DNA from: Polyodon spathula
Taxonomy: Eukaryota > Chordata > Actinopteri > Acipenseriformes > Polyodontidae
Reading direction: 5' to 3'
DNA length: 64,000 bases
Assembly: GCF_017654505.1 (NCBI RefSeq)
Contig: NC_054538.1
Location: 26,747,674 to 26,811,673, forward strand
Under the pieces are notes generated by a model that saw only the letters and a list, made by a program, of their open reading frames with translations, did not search any database and was not told the origin of the DNA. A program made the position numbers and the translations under genes. Positions 38,701 to 50,111 of the stretch are shown piece by piece (position 1 is the first letter of the stretch; every line of letters starts with the position of its first letter).

Positions 38701-41700
38701 CTGCAGTTATGTGGCAGAACATCTTGTGGTCTGATGAGACTAAAGTGGAACTTTTTGGCCTGAACACTAAGCGGTATGTGTAGCGCAAATCAAACACTGC
38801 GCACCAGCCAGGTAACACCATCCCCACCATGAAGTATGGCAGTGGTAGCATCATGTTATGGGGATGCTTTTGAGCAGCAAGGACTGGTAATATTGTCAGG
38901 ATTGATGAGAGGATGAATGGCACACAATACAGAGAAATACTGGATAAAAACCTGCACCCGTCTGCCAAAAAACCGAAGAAAATAGATGTCCTTGAGTGGC
39001 CCAGTCAGAGTCCTGACCTTAATCCCATCAAAAATCTGTGGCAAGACCTCAAAATTGCTGTCCATCACCGTTCCCCAGCTAATTTGACACAGCATGAGCA
39101 ATTTTGCAAGGAGGAATGGGCAAATGTTGCTCCATCATGGTGGGCAAAGTTAATAGAGACTTATCTGAAAAGACTGCTGGCTGTAATAGCTGCCAGAGGT
39201 GGTTCAACTAAGTATTGACCCAGGGGGATGAATACTTAAAAAATGATGACATTTCAGTTTTTTTATTTTTAGTATTTTATTGTTTACTTTTTGTTTTTTT
39301 TTTGGGGGGGGGGGGGCTCTGTGAAGAAGAATGTGTGACTCACAAATAAAAATTCCCAATCTAATGCATCAAAATCCCAGGCTGTGAGACTCCTAAATGT
39401 GAGAAAATGGATGGGGGCTGAATACTTTTTCAAGGCACTGTAACAAAGAAAGAGAAAATTACCCCAAGCAATAGCTACTGATGCTGAAGGAGTTCCTTAT
39501 ATGTTTTGGGGGGTGTGAGCAACAGGTGCTGTACTGATGTAAGACCTGTCTAGGGCACAAGCCATTATTGTAACAATCTCAGCCTCCGATTCACTGCCTC
39601 AAGTCTTCCATCATGATGTGCTTCTCCTAATGACATTCCCAAAGTAACCTCTAGCACAGCAGGCAAAAAGGTGAGGGACCCAATGGGCGAATGCTCGAGT
39701 CCATATACAACTGCTCAGATCGATGGGTCACAACCTCACAACACACACAACCAATGTTAAAAGCTAGTGATTTTCTGCAACCACCCATAACCTAATAAAT
39801 TACTGTGTATCATACAGAATTATGATAATCTCAGGGTTGTAAAATGTATTGCCCTGCTGTAAGATGATCAGTAATGCTGCTCAAAATTCTAAAAAGAAAT
39901 CACAGTAAACTATTTTTTTGGATACTCTGCTAGTATCTATGTACCTAAAATGCAGTTATATGCAAACAAAGAGGTTCAGCCGCGGGCAGAAATAAACAAA
40001 TAATAATAAATAAATAATGTTCCGACATTTCATTGTTATCTTATCACTCACTGTCAGGCAAAAAGATGGTTTCAAATTCACTCCCATTAAAATGAGTTTG
40101 GATGTGCAATTTAGATAAAGTGCCATTGAAACAGTCCACACTGTTAATAATTCAGATGTTCCAGCAGTCTGGTCCACAATTACTGAGAAAGCTATTTCAA
40201 GAGGAAAACAATTAGTGCCACTACATGCCAGTATATTTTCACTTTTTCTGTTTGCCTAGTTTCAGGGTGGTATAAGTAGACATACTTCAATTAATTCACT
40301 TTTCCAGGGAGCTGTCATATATGGACCCAACTGTAAGGCTTTAAAGCTTCATTTTTGAAGTCAATTTTTTTTTTTTTTTTTTTAATAAAACAACCAGCAT
40401 CATCTAAGAATTGTTTTGACAGTTTTAGTAGCATGAAGGCTCTCTGAAGTACAGAGAGTGTAGCTTGACTTTTTTTTTATATTTCAGAAGGTTTGTGATC
40501 TCCATCACATGAAATTTGAATATACAATAAACAGAATAATGCAAAAGAATATATTAGCACACAATAATACACAATATGGCTATTTGGAGTTGGTTTTGGG
40601 CAGTAGTGCATGTGTGTCTAGATCAGTGGTTCTCAACCCTGGTCCTGGTGGAACACTGCCCTGCTGGTTTTTGTTCCAACCAAGCACTCAATTACATAAT
40701 TGAACCGTTAATTGAACTAATAATTGGCCTAATCTGATCTTTTTAAATAGAGTATCATATTATGCAAATTATTAGTTCAATTAAGGGTTCAATTGTGTAA
40801 CTGAGTGCTTGGTTTGATCAAAAACCAGCAGGGCAGTGTTCCACCAGGACCAGGGTTGAGAACCACTGGCGTAGATAATGTGTTATAATAATTTATATAT
40901 CTACGAGCAAAACTGAGGGACAAGTTGGGCAGACTCGCCAACTTGGACCACACAGCTATAGTTTTACCAGCAATATCATGTATAAAGGGGCACCATGTGC
41001 TTCTGTGGGCTGTGTTGTTGTATGCTGACCCTTGCTGAGTAAAGTCTGCTGTTTAGCGAACAAGATCTTGCTGCAGTCGTCTCGCTCCTTATTTCTTGCA
41101 TGTACCTATGAATTTTCGATATAGAGTTCTGTTTCCATGGCAACATAAAATATAAGTACTTAAATATAACCGTCATTATGAATACCTTGAAGTTTCATCT
41201 ATGATAAAAATGCCATAGGCCTAAACACGGTAGCTTTTTAATATAGTAACATATTGTTTGTCTGAAATGAGTTCTTGTGGTTGAAGTGAAGTGCACTCCA
41301 TCTTCTTCTAAAAGCCTATGTATTTATAAAGATCAAAAGAAACAGTAATCCTTGTGTTCTGAAAGATCTTGTGCTTCAGATTTTTACTTGTAGCTTCAAT
41401 ATTTGTAATAGACAATGATATATATTTTTAATGAGCATGTGGGTATTATGCCAATAACAAAATACAAACCCAGGAAGAGGAGCACGGCTACTGGATGTAA
41501 CCTCAGGCACACATTACAGTTCATAGTGGAAACTTCGGTCTTCCTTGAAAGTCATTTTTACTGATGACTGAGGACTTTAACTTTATTCCTTTCAGAACTT
41601 CATAATTGTGTAGTTCATGTAGTTCTTTATCTGGAATACCAATGTGTAATGAATCTTTTCACCCTTTGTAAGTCAGCACAGTGGTTGATGCTGTTGTTGT

Positions 41701-44700
41701 TCTCTCCAGGATTCCAGAGAAAATGTAGTTAAAATGTTCACTGTTAGAATCATGGTGCTTATATTGTTTTAGTACACTTCCACATGTTACTAGCTAAGCT
41801 AACACTTGAGGTCAGGTGAGAAATATTTGGTTATGTGAACATCACTTGCCTTCATTTATCATATGTTGATCTGATGGAAGGAATATGACAGGTTCTAAGG
41901 TTTTGTAGAATAAACATTTCACATCTCTCAGCGCATTATCCTAAAATGCAATTTGTGTTTAGAATAGTAGGGGGCAAGAGAAACTATCAGACTGGCATTT
42001 GTACTTCTAGGTTGTTAGACCTACTTAAGGCCACAGCATAGCTTGTCTTATTGTTTAAGGTTCAAGAAGTCTACTGGTGTATTTTCCATCAATACTTCTC
42101 TAAGGAGCAATTGAATCAACCTCTATGGTTTGTATTTAAAGCATGATTGATACTGTAGATAGGCAGACAGTAAACAGTTGCAGGACTTGTGTGGGAGTTA
42201 GAAGCAAGATAGAGGTTGCTGCAGTTTAGATGGATGAGTAGATAGATTCCAGATTTAGAAACCAGTCTGCTTTTTTTGAGGGGCGAACAGAGTACAGGAG
42301 AGACAACAGGAAGGTGATTTGTATCTTTTATAGGATTTGTAGGCCGTTTTTTGAAAGAAATTAAGAGTGATAGATTTAAATGTAACGTAAAGTAAATGTC
42401 ATTTGTTTACTGGTAAATGTATGTTATATATAGTTCACCCATGATGTGATACAACCATCGGAAATGTCTATCAGAGAGTTTGTATCAGGCAACTCATAGG
42501 AGTTTGTATCATATAAATGGTGTTCCCATAAGATTAGCTATAGTGTTTAAGTATTCTTATGTAACTTTATATTATTTATATAACTTCATATAGGGTGCTG
42601 TAGGTTTCAAGCTATCACTTCCATGTGAGGTCAGATGCTGAGTGAAATCAGCTGGTATTTAGCTGAGCAGCCTATACAATATTTTGTATAAAATATAATT
42701 ACATGAAAATAATTAAACCGTAGAACTAATCCTAATTTGACATAATTTCCATGTGATCTTATATAAACTATCTGATACAAAGAAAGTTCTGATGGTTTTT
42801 ATCACATCAATATCAGCGTCTTTAAAATGTATTATTAAAATATACCATATTCAATATATACTTTTTGGAATATCAAACACAATAATGATTAAGCAAAAAA
42901 AATAAAATAAAAAAAATAGAAAAAAGTGTAACATACAAACTATATAATGGCCTTAATTTAATAATTAATAACATTTAGGCTGGACAAGTGTTCCTAATAA
43001 TATTTACCATTCATATTTCCTTCAGTAGAAGTTCTTGAGACAAAAGGGAGTGTCTGTAGATGGTTTAATTATTATTCTGTTTTCTGAAGGTTGATCCTGG
43101 AATTTGACCAACCAGCCAGTATGCTGTTTTTAGTTCCATTCTAAACAAATACATTCTAGGTCATTGTGTCCATATGCATTATGTTTTTCCTTTAAAGTTG
43201 CAGACTTTTTTAAAGGTTACTGCTTTTGGGGTAGGTCATATGAAAAAAGCCTGGTGTGATGCAGTTTTAATGTTAATAACTGAATATGTTTAATGATTCT
43301 CTTTCTAAAGGTACTGTTAGAGCCTGTCCTGCTGAAAGTCATATTTAAAAGATTGGTGGCTGTTAACGCTTACTTTATATGGTTTGATGTGTGTCTTACA
43401 TATTATTTGAAATTTCTGTTATGATTAGTTGGGGTAGCCCATGGTATAGCTGGTTATGACTTTTATCATACAATACTCACCAAACCAATTGAACAGCAGA
43501 TACAACAGTCAGCTGGCTTTGGAATGATTTGTATGGTTTTGATAGCAGGTTGGGACATGTTGTTTATAGTTTTGGTAAATTCAGTTGTGTGGACGGGGGC
43601 CGTGGGTGGGGGCGATCCCCCCCCCCCCCGTAAAATGTATTTTTCTAAAATTATTATAATTACTGTAGTAACTAATTGTATGGTTATATGTATTGTATCT
43701 TACATTAAGAGCATTAGCTATAATCATTTCTATGGATCGCTAATCTTTTCTGTGTATTAGGAGTGCTACTTCAAAATCAAAAGTGTTTCAACGACATTGC
43801 AGCTTAACCATTCTCTCAAATTTGAGATGTGCATTTTTTACTATTTTAGTTTCTGTATTAGCTGACAGATACTCTACAGCTTTGCTATCCTGACTAAAAG
43901 TGGCACCATAAGGCATCTAATTGCCTCTTCCATGACTGCATCTTTTTCCATATCTGTGTTTATTGCCTCAACTGCAGTTATTTTGCCAGTAAGGTGCAGC
44001 TTGAGTTGGGTATCTGTCTACACTAATGAATGCTCCTGCAATGGAAATCAGACTGGAGCCCCAAGGGCCTGGCTTTTGTGCCTGACAGATTCTGTCAGGT
44101 ACCAGACATCCCTATAAGTGGCACTGTGGGGAATGGACGCTGGTATCAGGCATAAAAGGTAAGAGTCCTGGTCAAGTTTTGCTAATAGTGACAGTCTTCT
44201 TCACTGCCATTAGTACAAAGAGCAGAGAAATGGAAGAAAGTAACAAATTAGCATGATTAGGGAGTATAGTCTTGACAGCTATTGATTATAGTTAATTACT
44301 GCTTTTTACATAGAGTAAACAGTGTAAATGCTTGATACAAAAATATTTTGTTCCCTAGTATGACTTAAATTAGTTTATGACTTTAATAAACTAAAATCAT
44401 AGTAGGAAACAAAATAATTCCATATATCTGGTGCTATATTCTTTGCAGACCTATTGTTGCAATATTAATGAATGTATAGTTTTTAGTAAGGTTGCAAAAA
44501 CTGTATTCATCCTTAGTTCAAACAACCACAAGGCCTTACTGTTAAATAAGGCTCATAACTTTGTGGTATTTGAACTTTTCTGTACAAAATTTCTTAGTGA
44601 GCAGAGCATGAATCTCTGAAACACACGAACCAGAAAGTTGAAAGAAGTTTTCACTGTGAAGACTGTAAACGTTGCCTGAGAGCTAAAACCTGGACATTTG

Positions 44701-45403
44701 ATATCAACGTCCTTTGATATTACAAGTTCAAAGGTCAAGGCAGTTCAGCATAGCCTACTCAAATGAAGGCATAACCTGATTTCTAGCTGAGAGATTAACA
44801 AGAACTAAAGAGAGAATCTCATTTGAGTGTGGATGGAAATAATTGCTGTTGCATAACAGTTTTACGCATTCCAGGCATTAATGTGCTTGATTAGCCCCTG
44901 TGTATAGTTAGCAAGCTCAGGTGTGTCTTATTAAACTCATAGTAAGCAAAACCAGGAATGGATCAAATTACTATGCAACAGGAGTCTTATTTCCATCACT
45001 GCTATGTATTTTAATGATTCCCCTGTAGAAACACTTCAGCCACATGGCCTGGCTCTATCCATACACAACCAATTAGATTCATTGTCATGGTTAATTCCCC
45101 CAAAGGAGATCTTCAGTAATGCAATATCCTAATTGCCCCAGCTTCAAATTCCTGAATGTGTTTTAGCTATATTGAAAACATTTCATCCTTGTCTGTGAAT
45201 TGTGCAAATTTCAATACATTTCACTGTTATTTTTCCTGAAAATATTGTACTGTAATACTTCTAGTTTGTATTACGTTTTCTTTGACAGTGTTCCAACTGA
45301 GGTGCATAAGTATCTTTTCTGTATGATGTCAGCCACAGCACACAGTAGAATTTATTTTCTTAATTGTGTTCGGCGATAGTTTTAGCAGGACAGAGCAATG
45401 GTA

Positions 45404-45464
<61 letters not shown>

Positions 45465-46097
45465 ACAATGAAATTGTACAGCTATCTTTCCTGTATTCAA
45501 TTGAACAATTGCAGTTTTTAGATATGAGGGAATGTTCTTTTTCCTTGTAAGGAGATTGCAGCCATGACATTTTTTTTTTTCCCCTTGTCGATATTAACTT
45601 GAAACAATAATGTTGAAAAATTGGTTCCTGTGGTGGCCATTTTCTAAACTCTGCCTGTTCTCTGAAGACATATTTGATTGTTCATTTAATTTAATTTGCC
45701 TAAATGGAATGTTTCAATAAAATTGATTCATTACGTTATTTTTATGTTACTATCCATTTATCTATCTACTTTTGTCTGTTTCTACCTGTCTAACCCTAAT
45801 TATATTGTACCTTTGTAAACTGTTTGAATATACAGTATCAAGGTTAGATATTGCAGTGAAGAATCTGTTTTATCACAGCTGGCTCTCTGAACAGTGAGAA
45901 GTTAAATCAACTGTAAAAAAAATTCTGAAATCAGGGGTAGATAACTACAGGTTTAATAGGTATAATTAAATTATAACTGGTACATAATTTTTAAGACCTA
46001 GTCAGAGATTTAATTAGTTACATTTTTAAGGAAATAGTTTAAACAAAGACCTAGGATTCATTTCATTTTAATAATCTAACATTAATATGTTTAGTAC

Positions 46098-46150
<53 letters not shown>

Positions 46151-48331
46151 GAGTTAGTTAGGGTCTACCACTGTTTATTTAGATCATTAAAATATATCAC
46201 CTGTAAAATATCTGTAAATGTCTGTAAAATATCTGTTCTGTTTTAACTGAACAAATGTTTTTCAGAAGTAAAACACTTGTAAATGTAATATGTATAGTAT
46301 ATTACTAAAGATATTGGCACCATATTTCCAAAAAGGGCTCACGATAGATAGCAGTAAAAACATTAATGTTAAAATTAATTATATTTTCTTTTCTTTTCAT
46401 AATTCTCCACTGTTCGTATACTCCCTGTAGCGTCTTTTTGTGCCCATCGGTACCACATTTGACTGCCGTCGTCCTGTCACAAGCATGAATGCAATAGCTC
46501 TACTGGAGTTGTGACTTGGATGCTTCCAGCATGCTTCCAAACACTGTTTTGCCTTTTACAGCATTATGACTTAATGGAAATTATTACATTACAGGGCAAT
46601 ATGAAACTAATTAGCTAACACAGAATGTCATGGAAACTGTCAGGCCTTTTGTAGCAACTAGCCCCAGCAGGTCATTGTTGCACAATATAACATTAGCATC
46701 CTCTTTATGTTTCCATAGAGTGCATTACTTGGGTCAGTTTCATTATCCATTTCCTCTTGTTGCAACCTTACTGCATGTTCAATTATGCAAATGCTTTTTA
46801 AGAACATTATTTTTTTTTCCATGGCTGGCAAGGGTCCTTATGTTTTTAATTGACCTACCGCCTTCAGTCCAGCTTTTATTATGACATGTTGACCGTATTT
46901 GGCTGCAGCATCACCTAAATTCTCATGAGACCAAAGTCAGCTATGCATATTAATATGTACGTCCTGTGAGTTGAAATATCCACTGGCTAACTAAGCTAAT
47001 GTGATATTTAAAAAAAAAAATGCAATCAAGGGTCTAGTCTCTGTAAATCGTCTGTCTGCTAAATAAACAAATAATAATTTGATATGTTGAGTGCACATGA
47101 GTGTATACCTTCTTTTATCTTAATGTCTTTTTTTATTAGTAATGTTTTTGTTTGTGTTATATAATAGTAAATTACTTGATAGGTGAACATAAAATAAAAA
47201 ATGCAGTAAAAGAACGTTTAAATGTTAAGATTAAACATGTTTAAAGTTTAACATGTTTGTAATGTTGGTAACCACTCAGATAACCACCAGCAAGAAGAGC
47301 CCCAATAGAGTTTAAATCAAATGACAATTTAAGGGCTCTATGTACTAATATTACTTACATGTTCATAAATACTGTGGATTTGTAGCTTCTGTCCTTCATA
47401 GAATTTTTGTGTGTGATATACTAAACAGCTCTTTACGCAAGTTTACAGACAGCACTACTCATTATGCAGGATCAGAGTTTACATCTCATTATAAATAGAT
47501 TTGCAGTGCCGAAAGTCAAGAGTTAGAACGTCCTTTGGGAAGATAAGTGACTGGTATAGTCAGTGCTTAATTTGTAAAGAAAGGTGCCGGGGCGCAAGCA
47601 ATGACAATGAATAATACTGTTCTTAAAAACCGCACATTCAAAATATAACAAGTTTTTTTTCAAATCAAGTAAGTTTATTTGTGTATAAAACAACAATAAA
47701 GTTGCAGTCCTTCTTTCGCAGCCAGTGTCATCTTTATGGCACGTATCTGAAATGATAAAGTAATTAAATGTCCCTGTCTCTGTTTAGCACAGACAAGAAC
47801 TTACAGAATGGATAAAACTGTGTTGAGAATTTTAAGAAAACACATTTGAGAGCATAACATTTTATAGTGTTTTGAACTTTCGTATCTAAAGAGGTGCCGG
47901 GGCTATGCCTCGTCAAGCCCAGAGGTTCTGAGGCTGTGAACAGAAAGAAGTACTAGGCAAGTATAATAGGATCGAGCTATGGCTTCTGCAGACTCCAACC
48001 TTAATGCAACTGTGGTGCTGGCCAAAAAGAAAAGGAAAACAAATGTCCACATAGACGAAATTTACCTCTTAGTTAGTTAGTTAAATGGAAAAACATCAAG
48101 AAATATTACTTAACTCTTCGTAGGGTCAAACAACATTAAGAAAAGAAACATGGAAAGAAATAACTAACAAAATTAATTCACTTGGACACTGTAACTGACA
48201 GATGACAAAATGGCACGCCCTTACTGGACAAACTGAATGTGCTGTGGTAAATGTAGCGCAACCCTGGTCACGGCGAAGAATGGCCAAAACGTAGATCTAA
48301 AAAAAGTTTTCCCTCAAAATTTACCTTTCGA

Positions 48332-48390
<59 letters not shown>

Positions 48391-48922
48391 AAGTTTACCA
48401 TAATAAACGTGCACAGTAATTCTCCAGTTTACCATTTTTGTACTTGTCTGTATCCTATGTTTCCCTGTGCTTTCAGTGCTTTACTTTAACAATATCACAG
48501 AAAACGTGTATGTCTATATATAGTGTTGTGTGTTTGTAGAAAGAAGCCAAGAGTTGCATTTGAAGCACCAAGGGAACTTTAATAGGCTGCTAAAAACAAC
48601 CAGCCGCCTTCAATAACACATAACTAAGACCCCCACCACCCTTGAATCTCTGGCTGCCACACAGCAACCGGGCGGTGAGCCGAGCATACACATAATAGTT
48701 GGGCACACTAAATTGGGGAGAAAACTGGGGTAAAAAAAAATTGGAGACGACTAAATTAAAAAAAAAAAAAAAAAAAAAAAAGTTAGTTAAAATGCTTTAA
48801 GAATCCTTTTTAATTACATAACTTGTTTATACAAGTATATAACTTGTCTTTTATATGCTTGTAATCGTAATTTTGTATAGCGAATGAAACTGAAGTTTGT
48901 ATGCTTCTCCAATGAATGTAAT

Positions 48923-48991
<69 letters not shown>

Positions 48992-50111
48992 TATATATAG
49001 TGCCTTGCAAAAGTATTCAGACCCCTGACCAATTCTCTCATATTACCGAATTACAAATGGTACATTGAAATTTCGTTCTGTTTGATATTTTATTTTTAAA
49101 CACTGAAACTCAGAATCAATTATTGTAAGGTGACATTGGTTTTATGTTGGGAAATATTTTTAAGAAAAAATAAAAAACTGAACTAGCTTGCTTGCATAAG
49201 TATTCAACCCCTGTGCTGAGAAAGCTCCCACCTGTGAACCATTAAAGTTGCTGTCACATTTTCTGGATAAAAACCCCATTGTTGAAGGGTCATTGGTAAG
49301 GCTGTGAATCTGAAGGAAAATGAAGACCAGAGAGCATTATACAGAAGTTAGAGATAAGTAATACAAATGCATAGATTAGGGAAAGGGTACAAAATAATAT
49401 CCAAGTGTTTGGATATCCCAGTGAGCACAGTTGGATCAATAATCAGGAAGTGGAAGCTGCATCACACCACCCAGGCACGGCCAAGAAAAGGCCGTCCCTC
49501 AAAACTCAACACTCAAACAAGAAGAAGACTTGTGAGAGAAGCCAGAGAGAGGCCAACAATCACTTTGAAGGAGCTACAGAGTTCATTTTTCTTTAAAATA
49601 TTTCCCAACATAAAACCAATGTCACCTTACAATAATTGATTTTGAGTTTAAGTGTTTTAAAATAAAATAAAGAACAGAACTAAATTTCAATGTACCATTT
49701 GTAATTCAGTAATATGAGAGAATTGGTCAGGGGTCTGAATACTTTTGCAAGGCAATGACAATGTGGAGTGCTTTCAGAATCTAGTCCAAAAAGTGTAAAC
49801 ATGACCAGAATTAGCTGACGATTCGTGGCAAAGAGGAGATGGGTGCAAGTAGCAGTCTGAGCCCTCTGCAACTCAACCTTTGGTTCTGCATAGAAGTGAA
49901 ATAATTATGCAATCGTGTCTGATATTTTTTTTTTTTTATTTCTTCCTTACAGACCAACAAGGCATTGGCTAAAGGAGATTTTCACCAGGCAAGTTCCAGC
50001 TCCAGACGGGCTCTTTTCCTGGCTGTGCTCTCCATCACCATCGGAACTGGGATTTATGTTGGTGTCGCCGTGGCGCTCATAGCTTACCTTTCAAAAAACA
50101 ACCACTTATAA
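29256..50111 (+). CDS. SYNDIG1: SYNDIG1, synapse differentiation-inducing protein 1 (3 coding exons)
   Basis: Join 29256-29732, 31006-31143, 49953-50111: 159 + 46 + 52 codons, 257 residues plus TAA, against 258 in human. All junctions are phase 0 with GT/AG. Recognised motifs include NGLINTRN (about 22-29), [37 protein letters not shown] (exon 2 end), [31 protein letters not shown] (exon 3) and the C-terminus AYLSKNNHL. Two hydrophobic segments (about 181-202 and 225-249) form the CD225/dispanin-like membrane part; the N-terminal 180 residues are acidic and soluble. The mammalian protein is a synaptic membrane protein that binds AMPA receptors and promotes excitatory synapse maturation. Cys190-Cys191 match the juxtamembrane pair known to be palmitoylated in mammals. 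No stop or frameshift is seen. The paralogue SYNDIG1L is less likely, given near-identity to SYNDIG1 across exons 3 and 4. Confidence 0.96.
31006..31143 (+). CDS. SYNDIG1: SYNDIG1 exon 3 (first membrane segment)
   Basis: Acceptor tctgttttgcag ends at 31005 and donor CAT GAG|gtaaga starts at 31144. The exon encodes 46 residues: the acidic [13 protein letters not shown] linker and the first hydrophobic segment with the CC pair and FWPLG. Its phase-0 borders on both sides would let it be skipped without a frame change, though that would remove the first membrane segment. Confidence 0.95.
33659..34139 (-). mobile_element. Probable solo LTR in intron 3
   Basis: TG...CA ends (+ strand TGCACTTTAG ... 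GGAACAACA) are flanked by gggat (33654-33658) and gagat (34140-34144), a 4/5 match. On the minus strand a TATA box (ggagtatatagggg) sits about 60 bp in from the start, with a GC-richer segment after it. No coding content. Confidence 0.45.
34260..35009. other. Intron 3 sequence, no gene seen
   Basis: Contains poly-A-rich stretches and a short direct duplication of cattctttcttgaggcaa (about 34600-34640). It may belong to the mobile element that carries the recombinase relic to its right, but no motif shows this. Confidence 0.4.
35010..35771 (-). pseudogene. Tyrosine recombinase of a DIRS/Ngaro-type retroelement, degraded
   Basis: The minus strand is open for 253 codons. The C-terminal half carries every catalytic landmark of a tyrosine recombinase: Arg112 in [10 protein letters not shown], Lys150 in LTASK, HHFRIG (His218, Arg221), Trp244 in GHWSSS and Tyr252 as the likely nucleophile. 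This arrangement (H.FRIG, then G.WSS, then Y) is typical of the integrase part of DIRS/Ngaro elements abundant in fishes. Codons of about residues 55-100 are out of frame: the adjacent frame reads [24 protein letters not shown] and [15 protein letters not shown], which fits the family. Frameshifts therefore lie near 35570 and 35470. Neither RT nor RNase H is seen nearby. A Crypton cannot be fully excluded. Confidence 0.75.
35834..36114. repeat. Tandem duplication of about 143 bp
   Basis: Copy 1 (35834-35976) and copy 2 (35977-36114) align along their whole length: actgta.aatgaccag, ttacatttattta, tgattg.tcca and gga.g.ccttccata occur in the same order. They are diverged, so the duplication is old. 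The block lies 63 bp from the start of the recombinase frame. A third, inverted copy occurs at about 57485-57625. Confidence 0.75.
36115..37919. other. Intron 3 sequence, no element recognised
   Basis: AT-rich with no coding motif. Several 60-90 codon frames on both strands overlap each other and carry no features. Confidence 0.5.
37920..39441 (+). mobile_element. Tc1-like transposon, dead, in intron 3
   Basis: The right terminus (gctgaatactttttcaaggc then actg, followed by TA) and the left terminus (tagtgcccatccctttttcac) are inverted repeats, with agtctcaca(g) and aatttt further in. The left repeat lacks about 20 bp that the right one has. The transposase relic lies between, in the same direction as SYNDIG1. 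Confidence 0.85.
38293..39218 (+). pseudogene. Tc1-like transposase, inactivated
   Basis: ATG at 38293 starts [20 protein letters not shown] and [20 protein letters not shown] (paired-like DNA-binding part), ending in a stop after QKWEK. Later frames show [12 protein letters not shown] with the first catalytic Asp (about 38725-38760), then 38913-39218 with [17 protein letters not shown] and the C-terminal GGSTKY. The DNDPKH block with the second Asp has been deleted between NLHPSAKK and VLEW, and the catalytic Glu is replaced by Lys (NPIKNLW). It is about 308 codons by length, against about 340 in intact relatives. Confidence 0.9.
40624..40868. repeat. hAT-like foldback MITE in intron 3
   Basis: A 245-bp element with termini CAGTGGTTCTCAACCC on both strands and arms of about 100 bp that are almost identical inverted copies, leaving a loop of roughly 40 bp. 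Target duplication gtctagat (40616-40623) against gcgtagat (40869-40876) matches at 6 of 8 positions, as expected for hAT. Non-coding. Confidence 0.85.
41000..45400. other. Intron 3 sequence, no element recognised
   Basis: No coding motif was seen. Poly-C at about 43617-43629 lies in a 78-codon frame of no significance. Confidence 0.5.
45404..45463. repeat. (ATT)n microsatellite
   Basis: About 20 uninterrupted ATT units. Confidence 0.97.
46101..46150. repeat. (AAT)n microsatellite
   Basis: About 16 AAT units, 640 bp from the (ATT)n tract and complementary to it. Confidence 0.97.
46151..48334. other. Intron 3 sequence with possible DNA-transposon debris
   Basis: The phrase aggtgccggggc occurs at about 47581 and 47892 in the same orientation. 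The first is preceded by cagtgcttaatttg, which looks like a transposon terminus. No opposite end was found. A SINE-tail-like gtctgctaaataaacaaata lies at about 47056. Confidence 0.3.
48335..48388. repeat. (AT)n microsatellite
   Basis: Uninterrupted AT run. Confidence 0.97.
48545..48781 (+). repeat. SINE-like element with A-rich tail
   Basis: Ends in ctaaattggggagaaaactg, gggtaaaaaaaaattgg and a 26-base poly-A run, a tail pattern of fish tRNA-derived SINEs. The body carries a gaatctctggctgccacac segment. A pol III promoter could not be confirmed. Confidence 0.45.
48920..48998. repeat. (AT)n microsatellite abutting a Tc1 end
   Basis: AT tract of about 79 bp that runs directly into the Tc1 terminus at 48999. 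Confidence 0.97.
48999..49754 (+). mobile_element. Tc1 internal-deletion derivative with transposase N-terminus
   Basis: Long inverted repeats of about 170 bp (left agtgccttgcaaaagtattc; right gaatacttttgcaaggca) enclose only the 5' third of a transposase. The frame at 49367-49590 reads [20 protein letters not shown], then [24 protein letters not shown] and TLKELQSS. It then jumps straight into the right inverted repeat (kifpni). A 2-base deletion just before 49370 disconnects the first 13 codons ([13 protein letters not shown]). All catalytic residues are missing. It ends 198 bp before SYNDIG1 exon 4. Confidence 0.88.
49953..50111 (+). CDS. SYNDIG1: SYNDIG1 exon 4 (second membrane segment, stop)
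   Basis: Acceptor tttcttccttacag, with a long preceding T run, ends at 49952. The exon begins ACC AAC AAG ([14 protein letters not shown]), followed by [20 protein letters not shown] and [17 protein letters not shown], then TAA at 50109-50111. It lies about 200 bp after the end of a Tc1 deletion derivative and 18.8 kb after exon 3. Confidence 0.95.
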   Translation, partial: TNKALAKGDFHQASSSSRRALFLAVLSITIGTGIYVGVAVALIAYLSKNNHL

